Source: Ichthyophonus hoferi (lineage: Eukaryota; Opisthokonta; Ichthyosporea; Ichthyophonida; Ichthyophonidae). From it: DNA of 64,000 bases. Positions 13,011-24,990 of this stretch are shown here, piece by piece. The DNA lies in NCBI GenBank assembly GCA_002751075.1, contig NAOQ01000104.1:66827-130826 (forward strand), written 5' to 3'. The stretch's first letter is position 1, and each line of letters starts with the position of its first letter. The notes beneath the pieces are model-generated. The model saw only the letters and a program-made list of their open reading frames with translations. It ran no database searches and was not told the origin of the DNA. The position numbers and the translations under genes are program-made.

Positions 13011-16000
13011 GTTATTAAATAGACGTTGAACCATGTAGACCTGCAAGAGAATACTATATAAGCCTACCAGTAGAATGAAATAGTTACATTATACAATTAA
13101 ATTAATAATGCATATACACTAGGATCTATCAATAGTAAAATACTATATATATATATATATATATATATTCTTGTTCTTTCATTAAACATTTCATTATAGT
13201 TCGTGGCTATAGCAACTGAAGGCATCTTTTTATCCATTATTTTTACCTACGTCTTGTTCTATATAAATGTATACTTATACATCTATAGGTATATATACAC
13301 ATACATACATATAGAATCAACTCCATCGCCTACTACCATCATCGCACCTACTTTATATACCATAACCATATATCAATTTCGATATAAAATTAAACTCCAA
13401 TAATTCCCCCTTATTCCTTTCTCTCTTTTAAATTTCCAATTTCACTACCAAAAAAAAAAGATAGTATTAGTAGCCAAAAAAAGAAAGAGAAAATTAACAC
13501 ATTTAATTGGATATCTATCACCTATAAGCAAGATCATTGACTCACCTGGATGACTGATAAAATAATCATTGTCGTGGATTGGAAGGCAGACCATATAGTA
13601 ATATTATATTCAAGATTATCTGCCATTAAACGCCCGGAAATTTCGTTTACTCTTTGATGCGTCTATAGCATAGGTATATATATATATAAGTATCACAATT
13701 TAAATAATGATGTTCATATTGTAGGTTGTCAAATAGTAATATAATATAATACTAATAAAAAGGAATTCTATTCAAATAAGTATACGAATAAAATTCCACC
13801 AATATTTATCTATATGTTATTGATATGCACATGTCAAATATATACTAGTGTCCAACTGGGAAATATGTGTACAATTCATGCACAGAAAATTAATTAGCTG
13901 CCCGGGGAAATAAAATTTAATTAGTGAGTGGGCCAGGCAATCATGTGCAATTATGGGTGGCATGCAATTACGAATAAACATAGGCATACCCTGATGCCCA
14001 ATTTCACCACTATAAAAAAAAAGACAACCAATATATATACAGTTTTTTTTTGCCTAATCTCTAGCTGTTTATCTCTATCTCATAAGCACCAATTAACTAT
14101 TAAATAAAAAATAAGAATTGGGACCACCAATTACGCACTTGTGCATCCACAATTTTTCGCAGTGAATGATGGATCTTTTTGGAGGAGTCGCCCAGCCTGG
14201 TTATGGCGGTAGCTACGTGAGGGTCTTCCTGCAGAGGCTCCACTCCTTCATCCAGGAAGAGGTCAAAGTAGACGGTCTTGTGGGAGATGGTACTCATTTT
14301 ATTGCTGAAACACACCTGTGTGCGTGTGTGTATATATGTAAATGTATAGGTAAGTAAGTGTGTAGGTAGGGAGAATATCAATGAAGTAATAAGTAAACAA
14401 ATAAATAAGTAAAATAATAATTAAGCACATAAACAACCAAATAAATAACTAAATAAACCATTAAAAATTAAAATAGGTTCTAGTCCACTCACCTGATAAG
14501 TTCCGGCCACGGATGCCTTAATCTCTACGTCATCAAATGACTTTTTATATTTTTGATATAAGAATTCTCCCAATGGCGACCTTATATAAACGTTAACATC
14601 AAGGCTGCCCACCTGACCACCATACACAACCTGTCGTAGAGAGGTGTTAATTTTTTTTAACTCCGTTTTAGTTTTAAAATTACTGGATGACTATTGTGAA
14701 ACTAGTAGTATAATAAAATGTAAAACAATGGAGGAGGCGTGACTTTAATCTTAAATTAAGATTCAAAACATATATGTATCAAGAATAGAGATTAAATTAA
14801 CAATATATATATATATTAAAAAATAAAATGAACAGTACTTTAATAGAGTATACTATAATAACATGTATTTAATACAATATAATATAAAATGGCATAACAT
14901 AACACGAGAAAGGAATTAAAGTATTTTTAATGTTTCCGTGAAGATCATTGAGTGGATTATAGATAACATAACATTTGTTATTTGTATCTCTACTCTCCTT
15001 TGCATAATACAATCCACTTGAAACTCTTTAAATTCCCTTCTATTTGCCTATATGTAACTATGTGGTGCTCACTCTATCTAATTAGCTATGTATATTTTCT
15101 TATGAAGTTAATATATATATATATAATCTATTATATTAAATTAGATTGAACAGTAACGAACTTTCTTGTTATTTTAGATTTAGTTATATTATGTTATCCT
15201 ATTTATATATCATATTATTTTATATATTTTCCCTAAAATATATTGCAGTTTGTAAGTATATTAACATGCTATTATTATATTATACTATTATACTATTATA
15301 CTATCATATCATCATTTTCCTATACCATCATGTGCACAGTTTTTCCTACAGCTTTCTCTTCAGATATGCGTTCTATTGATATATATATTTATATACATAA
15401 ACAAACATATGGATATGTGTGTATGCATATCCCATGTTCTACTATACATCCCTCTATTAACCTTTCCCTACACATAGTCCTTTCTAATCTATAACCCTCT
15501 TTTTTTACAACCTTCATCTCTCCCGCCCTATATTATTATCCTAGTGTAGTTATAAAAGGTTTATCCAATGTATAGGCCTGGGTATGGGTGTTTATTAACC
15601 AGTTGTATAGGTAGCTAAAGATTTAAATAACATTCGAAGACATTTAATCAAAATATTTTTTTAATAGCTTTACGTATGTCCATGCAGTGTGTAGAGAACT
15701 GCAAATATATTAAACAAGTACCAACTTAAAATACATCTCAAAAAAAAACATATACATATACATTGGCATGTGAAATGCCAAAAGAAAAAAAGAAAAAAAG
15801 TATATAGAAACATACAAAACATGCAAATACAAAACATCAACCACTCTCCCTTATCCTATTGTAAGCTATACTCTTTGTACACGCACACCTGATACTCTAG
15901 GGTCATGGTCTGCCCATCCTTCACATTTTCATTGAAGCAGCTCAATTCATTTGGTTCCATCTCAAAGGTTAATTCTGTGCATGATATGAGAGGCACCAAA

Positions 16001-16029
16001 GCTAGCAATAATAAAGATAGTAACTGCAT
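13002..16029 (-). CDS. p24/TMED family cargo receptor (GOLD domain)
   Basis: Five exons, all phase 0: 16029-15889, 14630-14493, 14315-14139, 13662-13546 and 13040-13002 (stop TAA), giving 203 residues. An N-terminal signal peptide (MQLLSLLLLALVPLISC) is followed by a GOLD domain with the two family cysteines (NELSCFNE and VCFSNKMS) and the typical block STISHKTVYFDLFLDEG. A coiled segment (HHSLRKIVDAQTHQRVNEI) leads to one transmembrane helix (SAFQSTTMIILSVIQVYMVQ). p24 proteins cycle between ER and Golgi in COPI and COPII vesicles and help sort GPI-anchored cargo. The cytosolic tail is very short, RLFNNRY, with a single Phe and no dilysine end, unlike many p24 tails. The subfamily cannot be assigned by eye. 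The first intron is the longest, about 1.26 kb. Confidence 0.92.
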
Positions 16030-16611
16030 AGTCAGAGATCAGTGTAGGTGCGATACTATTAGAAGAGAAAAATATATACAAGTAAACATATATAGTTTAT
16101 TATTTATTACTATTAATAACTAGTTATATCTAGTCATCAGTATACTATACTGTGTTATTGTTATTGTTAATTTAATTTGTAGTATTTAACTGTCGATGTT
16201 TTTAATTAACGAGTGAGCCGGAGTTGCCATGTGGGGTCTGGTTTGAAAATATAGTAAATATTTTATTAGAAGTAAGCATAATATTATATTATTGTGCTTA
16301 TATAATATTTTCTTCCGTAGTATATATATTATTATTATTTGTGGTCTCTTTATGGTATAGTGTTTTAACATACTAATAATATACTGATAATAAATGCATT
16401 TGAAAAATAAGATTGCTTCTGTATTTTATAATAATTTAAAATAGTAGGGGTTTATAATTAATTAACATTTTAAAAGATTAATATTTGTAAGGAAACATTA
16501 ATTAGATCAATTAAGCATTTTATTGACAAATAATTAGTTACCGTGGAATGTGCACGTGAACATAATAAATAATAATTTATTTATATATAAATATTATTAC
16601 TGAATAACAAT
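16030..16611. promoter_or_regulatory. Shared upstream region of TMED and the methyltransferase gene
   Basis: 582 bases separate two start codons facing away from each other, so both promoters must lie here. The region is very AT-rich. A palindromic CACGTG lies at 16553-16558, 54 bases before the methyltransferase ATG. The same hexamer occurs about a dozen times elsewhere in the window, so its meaning here is open. Confidence 0.5.
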
Positions 16612-19600
16612 ATGGCTAGCAAAGGCGAAAGTATGAGATATTATATTATATATTGTGATACATATTGTGATATATATTGTGATCTATTATATTAGTATGT
16701 AGGTTTTGTAGGTAAACTATAGCCATCTCATAATAGAAGGAGTATGGGTTAGAAAGTGTGGAAAGAGAAATAAACAACCGTGAAGATAGCATACACAACA
16801 ATATTACGTACACAATATTAAATTTATCACTGAAAATATATTGCAAATATATTTAGTTGACAGCCGTATCTTTTATATCATTGTAGTATGAGTACACTAT
16901 ATTCAATCAGCTGCGCATTTATATTATTAATAACCGATGTTATGTTGCTATGATTATATACACAGCCTTCCTCTTTATGTTCTCATCCTCTTTATATAAC
17001 TCCGCTATTATTCACTTTATTTTTACATTTTTATAATGATATCAACTTCATTTATCAACAGAAACCGTGAGTGCACCAGAGCAATGTTTTTTGGATATCT
17101 ACAAGTCTGTAGATGCCTATGCTTTAGCCAAAGCAGGCAAGGCCCGTCTAAGAAGTAAAGGGGTAAGGTGATAGTTAAGAGTTAAGAGCTAAGAGATATA
17201 TACACTAGTGTAGACCTTTAGTTATACATAGCATCATACATGCCATCATGCTCTTATATATATACTGTTATACATATATATGTACTTCATCTTTTCTCAA
17301 CTCTTACATATGCAGAAATACCCTACTACATATTTATTATTATCTTTATTAATTCTTATATATTTTGTTTTTTTAATCCTTACCTACTCTCGATTACTCT
17401 ACTAAGACCTTTAATACTTTACTAGCTATCTTGTATATATATATATTGTTGTTTTGCTTGTGTTTTGTCTAATTTGTAATAAACCTTTTTTTTATAGGTT
17501 TTATGGAATGTAACTCATGCGTTGCACCTCGTCATTTTTGTATCTCTTTATGCGCTGCAACAATATATATCTTTAAAGGTTATTTGTTTTAACTTTATCA
17601 TAGTGGTAAGATAGTCTTGAAATTGCAAATTGATGCTATGACTATTGGCTATATAAGAGGTATAACAGTTATATGTATACCAGAATAACAAACTCTATAT
17701 ATTATGTATTGTTGTTTACGAAACATATATCCGTAATGCACCCTAGTCGTAGTAGCACAAGCTTCCTTTTTTTTCTAATACAAAATTTTCTTTTTTGATA
17801 TCTTCGGTCATTCTTTCTCTTATACAACTAAGAATTTATCCCAACCAATAATATCCATTCTTATATTAAATATCCCCACTATGATCTATCAATTCAGTAT
17901 TTACTTTGTGCCATGTTTAAAAACCAATAGAATTACACACATTATTAAGATTAACCAATTCACCAATCACTTTTCTTTGATTAGATTTTTATTGATGCTT
18001 TGACCTATGGGGAGATTCAATACGGTGGATTCCATGGTGTCCTTGACCAATTGAAAGCCGGCCCTAGGAGAGTGTTTATCGATATCGGCTCCGGGTCGGG
18101 TCGAGCCGTGATCTTAGCCAGTATGTTTGGATTTGATAAAGCGATTGGATATGAAATTTTGGATGAGCTACATGAGGCAGCCTTAACTGCAAAGGAGAAA
18201 TACTACGGTAGTGACTACTATATAGAGGGAAAGAGGCAGGAGACTGTTGGTATGTATGCTTTGCTACTAACACTATCTGTGCATAGTGTATTGTATTATA
18301 TTTTATTGTATCATAAGACATAATTGATATACATGTAGTAAAATATTTGGAAAGAACTAAAGAATCAGAATGATACCTAGTCAACTAAATTCATTAAAAG
18401 TAGATGATTAATTATAAACCTTTTACATGGATATATATAAAAGAGTGTAGCAACTGTAAAGACACACCATTGGTGGGGGGGTAGATAGATATTAAAAATT
18501 AAAATTGGACATAGTAATTGGTCGAGGGAAACGGAGGAGGGATGATAAAACCAATCAATGGTATAGGCATGTTAGGAGGTGGGTAATGTGAACACGCGAC
18601 TATGCATCAATCAAATTTCATAATATATGTATGTCTATAGAATTTTATATATTGAATACCTCAATACACTACATTAATTTTTTGAATGGTAATATATATA
18701 GTTACGTTACCTATGCTGTTACATGTAGCTTTGTTTGTCATTATTTGCTACTGGTTTAGTATGAGTTGGTTTTAGGCTATAGAAAATATTATTTTATATA
18801 GTGTAAGATAATATAATACTCTTCTAGAATAATATGAGAGGTTATAATATACTATAATATAATATAGCTCTATTTAACACAAATGCTTATGTTTTACACA
18901 TAGAGTTTGTCATTGGTGATTCATTTTCTCAGGACTGGACGGTAGCTGATGTGATGTTTGCACCATGTACTTGCTTTACAGGTGATGATTATACTGAATG
19001 GTGTGCTATATGCATGGAGTTAAACATATTATCATTGCATGAATAGATACATATCATGTCTTCTCTGTCTTTAATTATTTTATATACACATAAGTTTAGC
19101 ATACATATTTTCACTTCACAGAGTTCTTTTCTGCACTATTTTCTCTCTATTTTATCCCTTTACCATATTTTTTTTCATTTTTCATGTATATATAATATAT
19201 ACAGTGCCAGACAGCTAGCTCTTTATTTTGTTCTTAGCTTTTCATCCCTGTTTTCCTTCGCTTTTTATTTTATACGTGTTTCACGTGGAGACAGGGTATG
19301 GCCATACTTATGTGATGCTAGTATTATTCCCCCCTTTATTCACTATCCGTGACTGGAGACTCTCAGGGATAATATGTTTTATTAAAGTGACGTTTAGGCT
19401 TAGAGCTTCTAGTATATATATCCGGTATCATAGATAGTTTTGATTTGATGTGGCTAGATATGAGGAAAGAACTATAATCAATTCTTGAACTACAGTGTTG
19501 TAGCTTGAAATTTGTCTACCCATGTATTTACTGCAATAATATATAAAATTACAAGGTTATTTGTTTTGCACTCACTACAATAAAAAACATACCACTTCGG

Positions 19601-20150
19601 TGGTCTTCCAACAGGGAAACTTGGAGCAAAATCTAGCGCGTTACATGTTTGTTGGCTTAGAATAATTAAGATAACTGATGGCCAGTATTGTTCTATCCCT
19701 TCATAAATCATACCTACCCATCTTATTTGATATACAAATAGATAATTGCTCATAAAATGACAATTACAAACATATGTTCTTTACTCTTACCTGACGCGAT
19801 TATTCCTTCTATACCCTAACCCCCCTATATACATACATACTTTGGACCTTCTTCACTCACTTTATTACACCCTCTCTGCAGATGAAATGATGATTAAAAT
19901 GCAAGCACGTATTTGCACCCTGAAGCCAGGCACTCAGATCATTACTACTACTCGTAAACTAGATGGCGCTGCAGCTAGTCATGTGAAACAAATATATAGT
20001 GGGAGACAGAAGTATGCCAATGGTACTTTACAATGGTATATTTATGAGAAGGTGGGAGGAAAGAAGGAGGAGGTTGAAGAGAAAAAACGTGAACATGGCG
20101 AAGGGGAAAATACTGATGAGAACGAAAACAAAAGGCAGAAGAAGGAATGA
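16612..20150 (+). CDS. DOT1-like SAM-dependent methyltransferase, possibly membrane-anchored
   Basis: Six exons: 16612-16630, 17062-17162, 17498-17578, 17985-18249, 18904-18981 and 19882-20150 (stop TGA), 270 residues. Residues 68-200 resemble the DOT1/class I methyltransferase core: TYGEIQYGG, then motif I VFIDIGSGSG (97-106), an acidic SAM-ribose strand IGYEILDELHEAAL, then EFVIGDSF and ADVMFAPCTCF, and KPGTQIITTTRKL. DOT1 enzymes methylate histone H3 Lys79, but many short DOT1-like proteins have unknown substrates, and the substrate-binding parts of true DOT1 are not seen. Exon 3 codes a hydrophobic helix (LHLVIFVSLYALQQYI) and is a multiple of three, so skipping it would keep the frame. 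The C-terminus is charged, ending KRQKKE. An AATAAA signal lies at 20452-20457. Confidence 0.85.
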
Positions 20151-21231
20151 AGTAGTTTTCAGGTCCTCCGTTTTAGAAGAAAAACAACATCAGGTGTTTA
20201 AAAAAAAAAAAAATTCTATAAGGTTGGTGTCTTGTGTGCTGCTTCTTTGTGGGTTCATTTCATAAGATAAGGAGTTAATGTCAAATATAGATAGCTACGT
20301 CTACAATATTAACCAGGTAGCTATAGCTATAGTTATCTAGTTAGTTAAGGCTGGGTTCTGAAGTATTCTATATATGAAATGCTATATTTCGAAAGTATAA
20401 AAAAAAAATTTCTCAGACAAATTAGGGACTATTGATTTTGTAATGATACTGAATAAAGTCTGTATAGTTTTGATCCTAAATTGCCTACTTGTAATAGTCG
20501 GCTGCCTCTCTGATCATGGATGAAATAATTTTGGTTACTACACAGGCTTAAAGCAACAACTGAAATACACAATACCGCCAGCATTTAGTTTGTAGGTATA
20601 CCTACAATATATACTTTCTTGTAGTCTTTTTATATGATAACAATGTATTCTTTTATATTAACAAAGGCATTCCAGTCCCCCTAGTACATATATAAGTGCA
20701 TATAATTATTTCATATGTATGTTGTAACAGACTATGACACACTACATCCAACTCGACATCCATATTTGCAAAGTCATTCTGTATGTTGATTTGATGACAT
20801 TTTTAATCATTGTATAATATTGAATAATAGTATATAAATTTATAGCGTTGGCCTTTTATCATACAAATATATTTATTATTTTAAGATTTCGAGCGTCAAT
20901 GCTCAACAGTATACATAGGAAATAATTGTTTCCCATTTTATAATTGTATTTTTTTCCTAGTATGCCATAGTTATTCAAACAATTGCAACTGGAGTCTATT
21001 TCCATTATGAATAAGCCTGTTATATCAGCCCATCCAATTGTACCAAGTCCGACAATCTGATTTATTATTGGTCTACTATTCTAATCAATCATATTAATTG
21101 CTCGCATAACTTCAATTCAAGGAAAACCAAGTTAAGCACATTAGCCAATTCTTACTGTCTCTATATAAGGGGAATTGTATTAATATAATTAAAATAGCTA
21201 ATTATATCTGTGCTTGTAATGCATATGTTGC

Positions 21232-21660
21232 AAGAGCGTTGACTCCGAACCAACTGTTCGGTCAAATTTCAGATGACATGCAGATCATGAAATGTTGGTC
21301 CGATATTAGCTAACTTAATAACATTCTCAACCAGGTAAACTAATTTGTCAATGCATAGTATATGGGCAGGCAATTATATTAATGAAGAAACAACCCCGCA
21401 TAAACCCCCCGCATACGTATAATAATGCTTAACAGCATTGGATAGTGATGATAGATACTATTAACATGGTAATATAACATCTTTTACTAATCGGTCCTAT
21501 TGTGCAATAACTATATTATCACCTAAGCACATCAAAACGTTGATCTCCCCTTAATTAGAACAGAAGTATCATTACTACAACCAGTTGCCCAGAGAGTCTG
21601 TGCACGCGCTTTCTATAGGACCCCTACCACTTTAACTGAGTATTCAACACGCAATTGGAG
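21232..21660 (-). repeat. Unclassified dispersed repeat, copy 3 (inverted)
   Basis: 21232-21405 is the reverse complement of the block at 2640-2833 and 12200-12367 (for example GGTAAACTAATTTGTCAATGC against GGTAAATTGATTTGTCAACAC). 21470-21650 is the reverse complement of 10860-11050. Block order is conserved, which supports one element. It is diverged and no coding potential was seen. Confidence 0.72.
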
Positions 21661-22473
21661 CCCCCGAAACCTGTGAACAAAGTCAATACCACAGATCGCT
21701 ATAGCATTTGTAAATGTACAATTGAGGATGCAATAAAAAATAATAACATATTTCACTAGTTTATAGCAATTCAATAATATAAAGATTGGAAAAAAAAAAA
21801 GCTTAAAATAATTTATAAATATCGAAATTGTTTGATTTGAGAGCTCTTTATTTATAGCATATGCTGCGAGTTGAGTTTGTCTTGCACTACAGCCACTTAA
21901 TAATTATTGGTGCTTCTAAGGAGCATATGCCACAAAAAAAAAACAATATTCAGAATAATACGAGTGAATATGGGAATATGTTGGTATAACACTATAATTT
22001 TTTTATGTATTGTGTATTTAATATCCATTACATTAATAATAAACAAGATAATGTTCTAATAACAATGTTATCAGTACAGTTTAGGTTACTTATTATTTTT
22101 TATCTTTCTTTTTTGTTTCAATTTTCGATGAAAGGCATCTGATTAACTCGATAAGGCTTCGACTTGTACATTGGTTATATTATGATTGGCTAATATTGTG
22201 ACTGCAATAGTTATTCCTAGGAACAATAATTGTATTTTAGTAAATCTTATTGTAAAACGTCTAGCACCAAATTTTTTTTAAAAAGTAATAAATCAATAGA
22301 ATTTAATTTACTATTATATATTCTGTGATTAAAGCATTATTTAGAAAAATGCCTAGGTAAAATTTGGATTTTCTAACGGGTGTAACCTTAATTTTCAATT
22401 ATTTTTCATTTTTAGAATGGTCATTTTATTGGAGAAAAAAGGAAACACCGACCGACGAACAATCGTCCAAGAT

Positions 22474-22559
22474 TGTCGCAGTCTGTCGCAGCCTGTCGTA
22501 GTAATTTCTCCAACCGGCAGACTAAATCATTACCTTATTTGGCACGCGCGAGGTTTGAA
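22474..22559 (+). promoter_or_regulatory. Candidate CDC20 promoter elements: 10-bp-phased TGTCG repeats and a CHR-like site
   Basis: TGTCGCA at 22474-22480 and 22484-22490 and TGTCGTA at 22494-22500 are spaced by exactly 10 bases, one DNA turn. Farther down, CGCGCG (22545-22550) is followed three bases later by TTTGAA (22554-22559), 104 bases before the ATG. In animals, CDC20 and other late cell-cycle genes use a CHR (TTTGAA), sometimes with a GC-rich CDE four bases upstream, bound by MuvB/DREAM. The resemblance is by eye only. Confidence 0.4.
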
Positions 22560-22663
22560 AAGAAGCTGCAAAGTAAATATTGATCAGAACCTTGATATTT
22601 TTGATACGATAATTGCATTTAACTTTTTTATTAAATTTAAAAAACAAAAATTATTTTTTAACC

Positions 22664-24990
22664 ATGACTTCCATACTATCTTCCTGCAATACGCCTGCTC
22701 GCCTTAATAGGGTGTGTAGTGGAGATAGGTTTATTACTAACAGATCTGCTATGGATTATGATGCGTCCCATTATGCCATGGTAAACCCCAAAGAGAACTC
22801 TGAGATGAGTGAGTGGGATAAGTCCCTGCAGGCCGCATGTTTCACAGCTGCCCCCGAGGCAAAGGTCCTTGCCTACTGCCAGAAGCCTCCCAGCCCTCCC
22901 GAAGGATACATGGCCAGTGTGCGTACTGTCTACCAACAGAGCACCAGAATTCAGCGGAAGAGAACTGCCAGGCACATTCCTACTAGTGCCGAGCGTGTCC
23001 TTGACGCTCCTGAACTACGTGATGATTACTATCTTAATCTTCTCTCCTGGCACCCAAGAAACAGTTACATGGCTGTTGCACTAGCAAATACGGTGTATAT
23101 TTGGAACTCCCAGAGTGGCGAGATCACCAAGCTGATGGAGCTCTCTGGACAGGAGGATTATATTAGCTCCGTATCATGGATGGCTGACCAGAATGTGTTG
23201 GCTGTGGGCACCAGCAATAGCGATGTACAACTATGGAACCTTGACGCTGCTAAACGTGTGCGCACTATGCGTGGGCATGTTGCTCGTGTTGGTTCCCTGG
23301 CCTGGAATCGTCATATTTTAGCTTCTGGCAGTCGGAGTGGAGCTATCCATATCCATGATGTGAGGGTACAGAACCACCTTCTGGAGGACCTTCAGGGCCA
23401 CACGCAGGAAGTATGTGGTTTACAATACTCCAAGGAAGGTGTGTTGGCTAGTGGTGGCAATGACAATATTGTCAATATTTGGGACCATCAGGCTACTGGT
23501 AACCCTCGTTACTCCTTCACTGATCACCTGGCTGCAGTTAAGGTATGCTCCCTACTTTGTTATTGTTGTTAGTGATATACTGGTTGGACAGCAATGCAGT
23601 TTTGTTGTTGCTCTGATGTCCTTTGTTGTTAAGAATTATAACAGGCTTTAATATCTGTATTTTTTAAACTTAACTTTTACAAGTTGTTTAACTATAAATA
23701 TTTTTTGCAACATTAATAGCATAACATATACATATCATTTTCTTTATTAACCTACGATTATCCTTTATTACACAGGCCTTAGCCTGGTGCCCCTGGCAAG
23801 AAAACCTCTTAGCGACAGGAGGTGGAACCGCCGACAAGAGTATAAAGTTCTGGAACACCAGTTCAGGGCAGCTAGTTAATAGCATACAGACCGAGAGTCA
23901 GGTGTGCTCTCTGTTGTGGTCCAAGGAACACAAAGAGATAGTATCCTCCCATGGGTTCTCCAAGAACCAGCTCTGTATTTGGAAGTACCCGTCTATGACA
24001 CTTGCTGCTGAACTTATGGGTAGGTCTTGTTTCCTGTTGTTGTTATGTTGTTATNNNNNNNNNNNNNNNNNNNNNNNNNNNNNNNNNNNNNNNNNNNNNN
24101 NNNNNNNNNNNNNNNNNNNNNNNNNNNNNNNNNNNNNNNNNNNNNNNNNNNNNNNNNNNNNNNNNNNNNNNNNNNNNNNNNNNNNNNNNNNNNNNNNNNN
24201 NNNNNNNNNNNNNNNNNNNNNNNNNNNNNNNNNNNNNNNNNNNNNNNNNNNNNNNNNNNNNNNNNNNNNNNNNNNNNNNNNNNNNNNNNNNNNNNNNNNN
24301 NNNNNNNNNNNNNNNNNNNNNNNNNNNNNNNNNNNNNNNNNNNNNNNNNNNNNNNNNNNNNNNNNNNNNNNNNNNNNNNNNNNNNNNNNNNNNNNNNNNN
24401 NNNNNNNNNNNNNNNNNNNNNNNNNNNNNNNNNNNNNNNNNNNNNNNNNNNNNNNNNNNNNNNNNNNNNNNNNNNNNNNNNNNNNNNNNNNNNNNNNNNN
24501 NNNNNNNNNNNNNNNNNNNNNNNNNNNNNNNNNNNNNNNNNNNNNTTATACGACAAGAACCAGCTCTGTATTTGGAAGTACCCGTCTATGACACTTGCTG
24601 CTGAACTTATGGGTAGGTCTTGTTTCCTGTTGTTGTTATGTTGTTATGGTTTGGAATTACTTTTACTTACTCCTTATTATAATGAAATTCATCTGTGGAT
24701 TTACAAACGGAAATTATTTTTTTTCGTTTTGTTATTCTTCTCTACCATTGCTTTTCCGTTATTGTAGTAACCATTACTAACTTCTTTCTCCCTCCTTCTC
24801 TCTAGGCCATCAGTCCAGGGTGCTACACACAGCCATGTCCCCTGATGGTCAGACCGTCGTCAGTGCCGCCGGAGACGAGACTCTTCGCTTCTGGAACTGC
24901 TTTGCATCAGATAGCACTAGGAAACTAGTGGGGTCCAAGTCTGTTGGGGTCAAAGGAGGATTCGCACCTATCCAGAATACTATTCGCTAA
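22664..24990 (+). CDS. CDC20: CDC20/Fizzy, WD40 activator of the anaphase-promoting complex
   Basis: Three exons: 22664-23542, 23776-24019 and 24806-24990 (stop TAA), 435 residues. The N-terminal arm has a C-box (DRFITNR, residues 21-27; many CDC20 proteins have DRYIPxR), a KEN box (43-45), and a weak relative of the KILR motif (KVLAYCQKP). From about residue 115 comes the highly conserved stretch [19 protein letters not shown], then seven WD40 repeats with family signatures ([83 protein letters not shown]). The C-terminus is an Ile-Arg tail (NTIR) for docking on the APC/C. The KEN box and the repeat details favour CDC20 over CDH1/FZR. Intron 2 contains an N run flanked by identical copies of the end of exon 2. 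Confidence 0.95.
23958..24653. other. Assembly gap (491 N) flanked by a near-identical direct repeat
   Basis: N run 24055-24545. The last part of CDC20 exon 2 and the intron start (about 23961-24054) recur, without a visible difference, at 24556-24649. The second copy starts in mid-exon without an acceptor. This is most simply an unmerged contig overlap, so the real intron is probably shorter and the second exon fragment does not exist. Confidence 0.88.

Larger units (their letters stand above)
20151..22663. other. Spacer between the methyltransferase and CDC20
   Basis: It contains the methyltransferase 3' UTR, inverted repeat copy 3 (about 21232-21650) and, at its end, the CDC20 promoter and 5' UTR. 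No other coding chain was found. Confidence 0.55.

Noticed and set aside
22417-22663. ORF running through the CDC20 upstream region (MVILLEKKG...)
   Set aside because: It overlaps the promoter and the CDC20 start in another frame and has no family features. The conserved CDC20 N-terminal motifs start after 22664.
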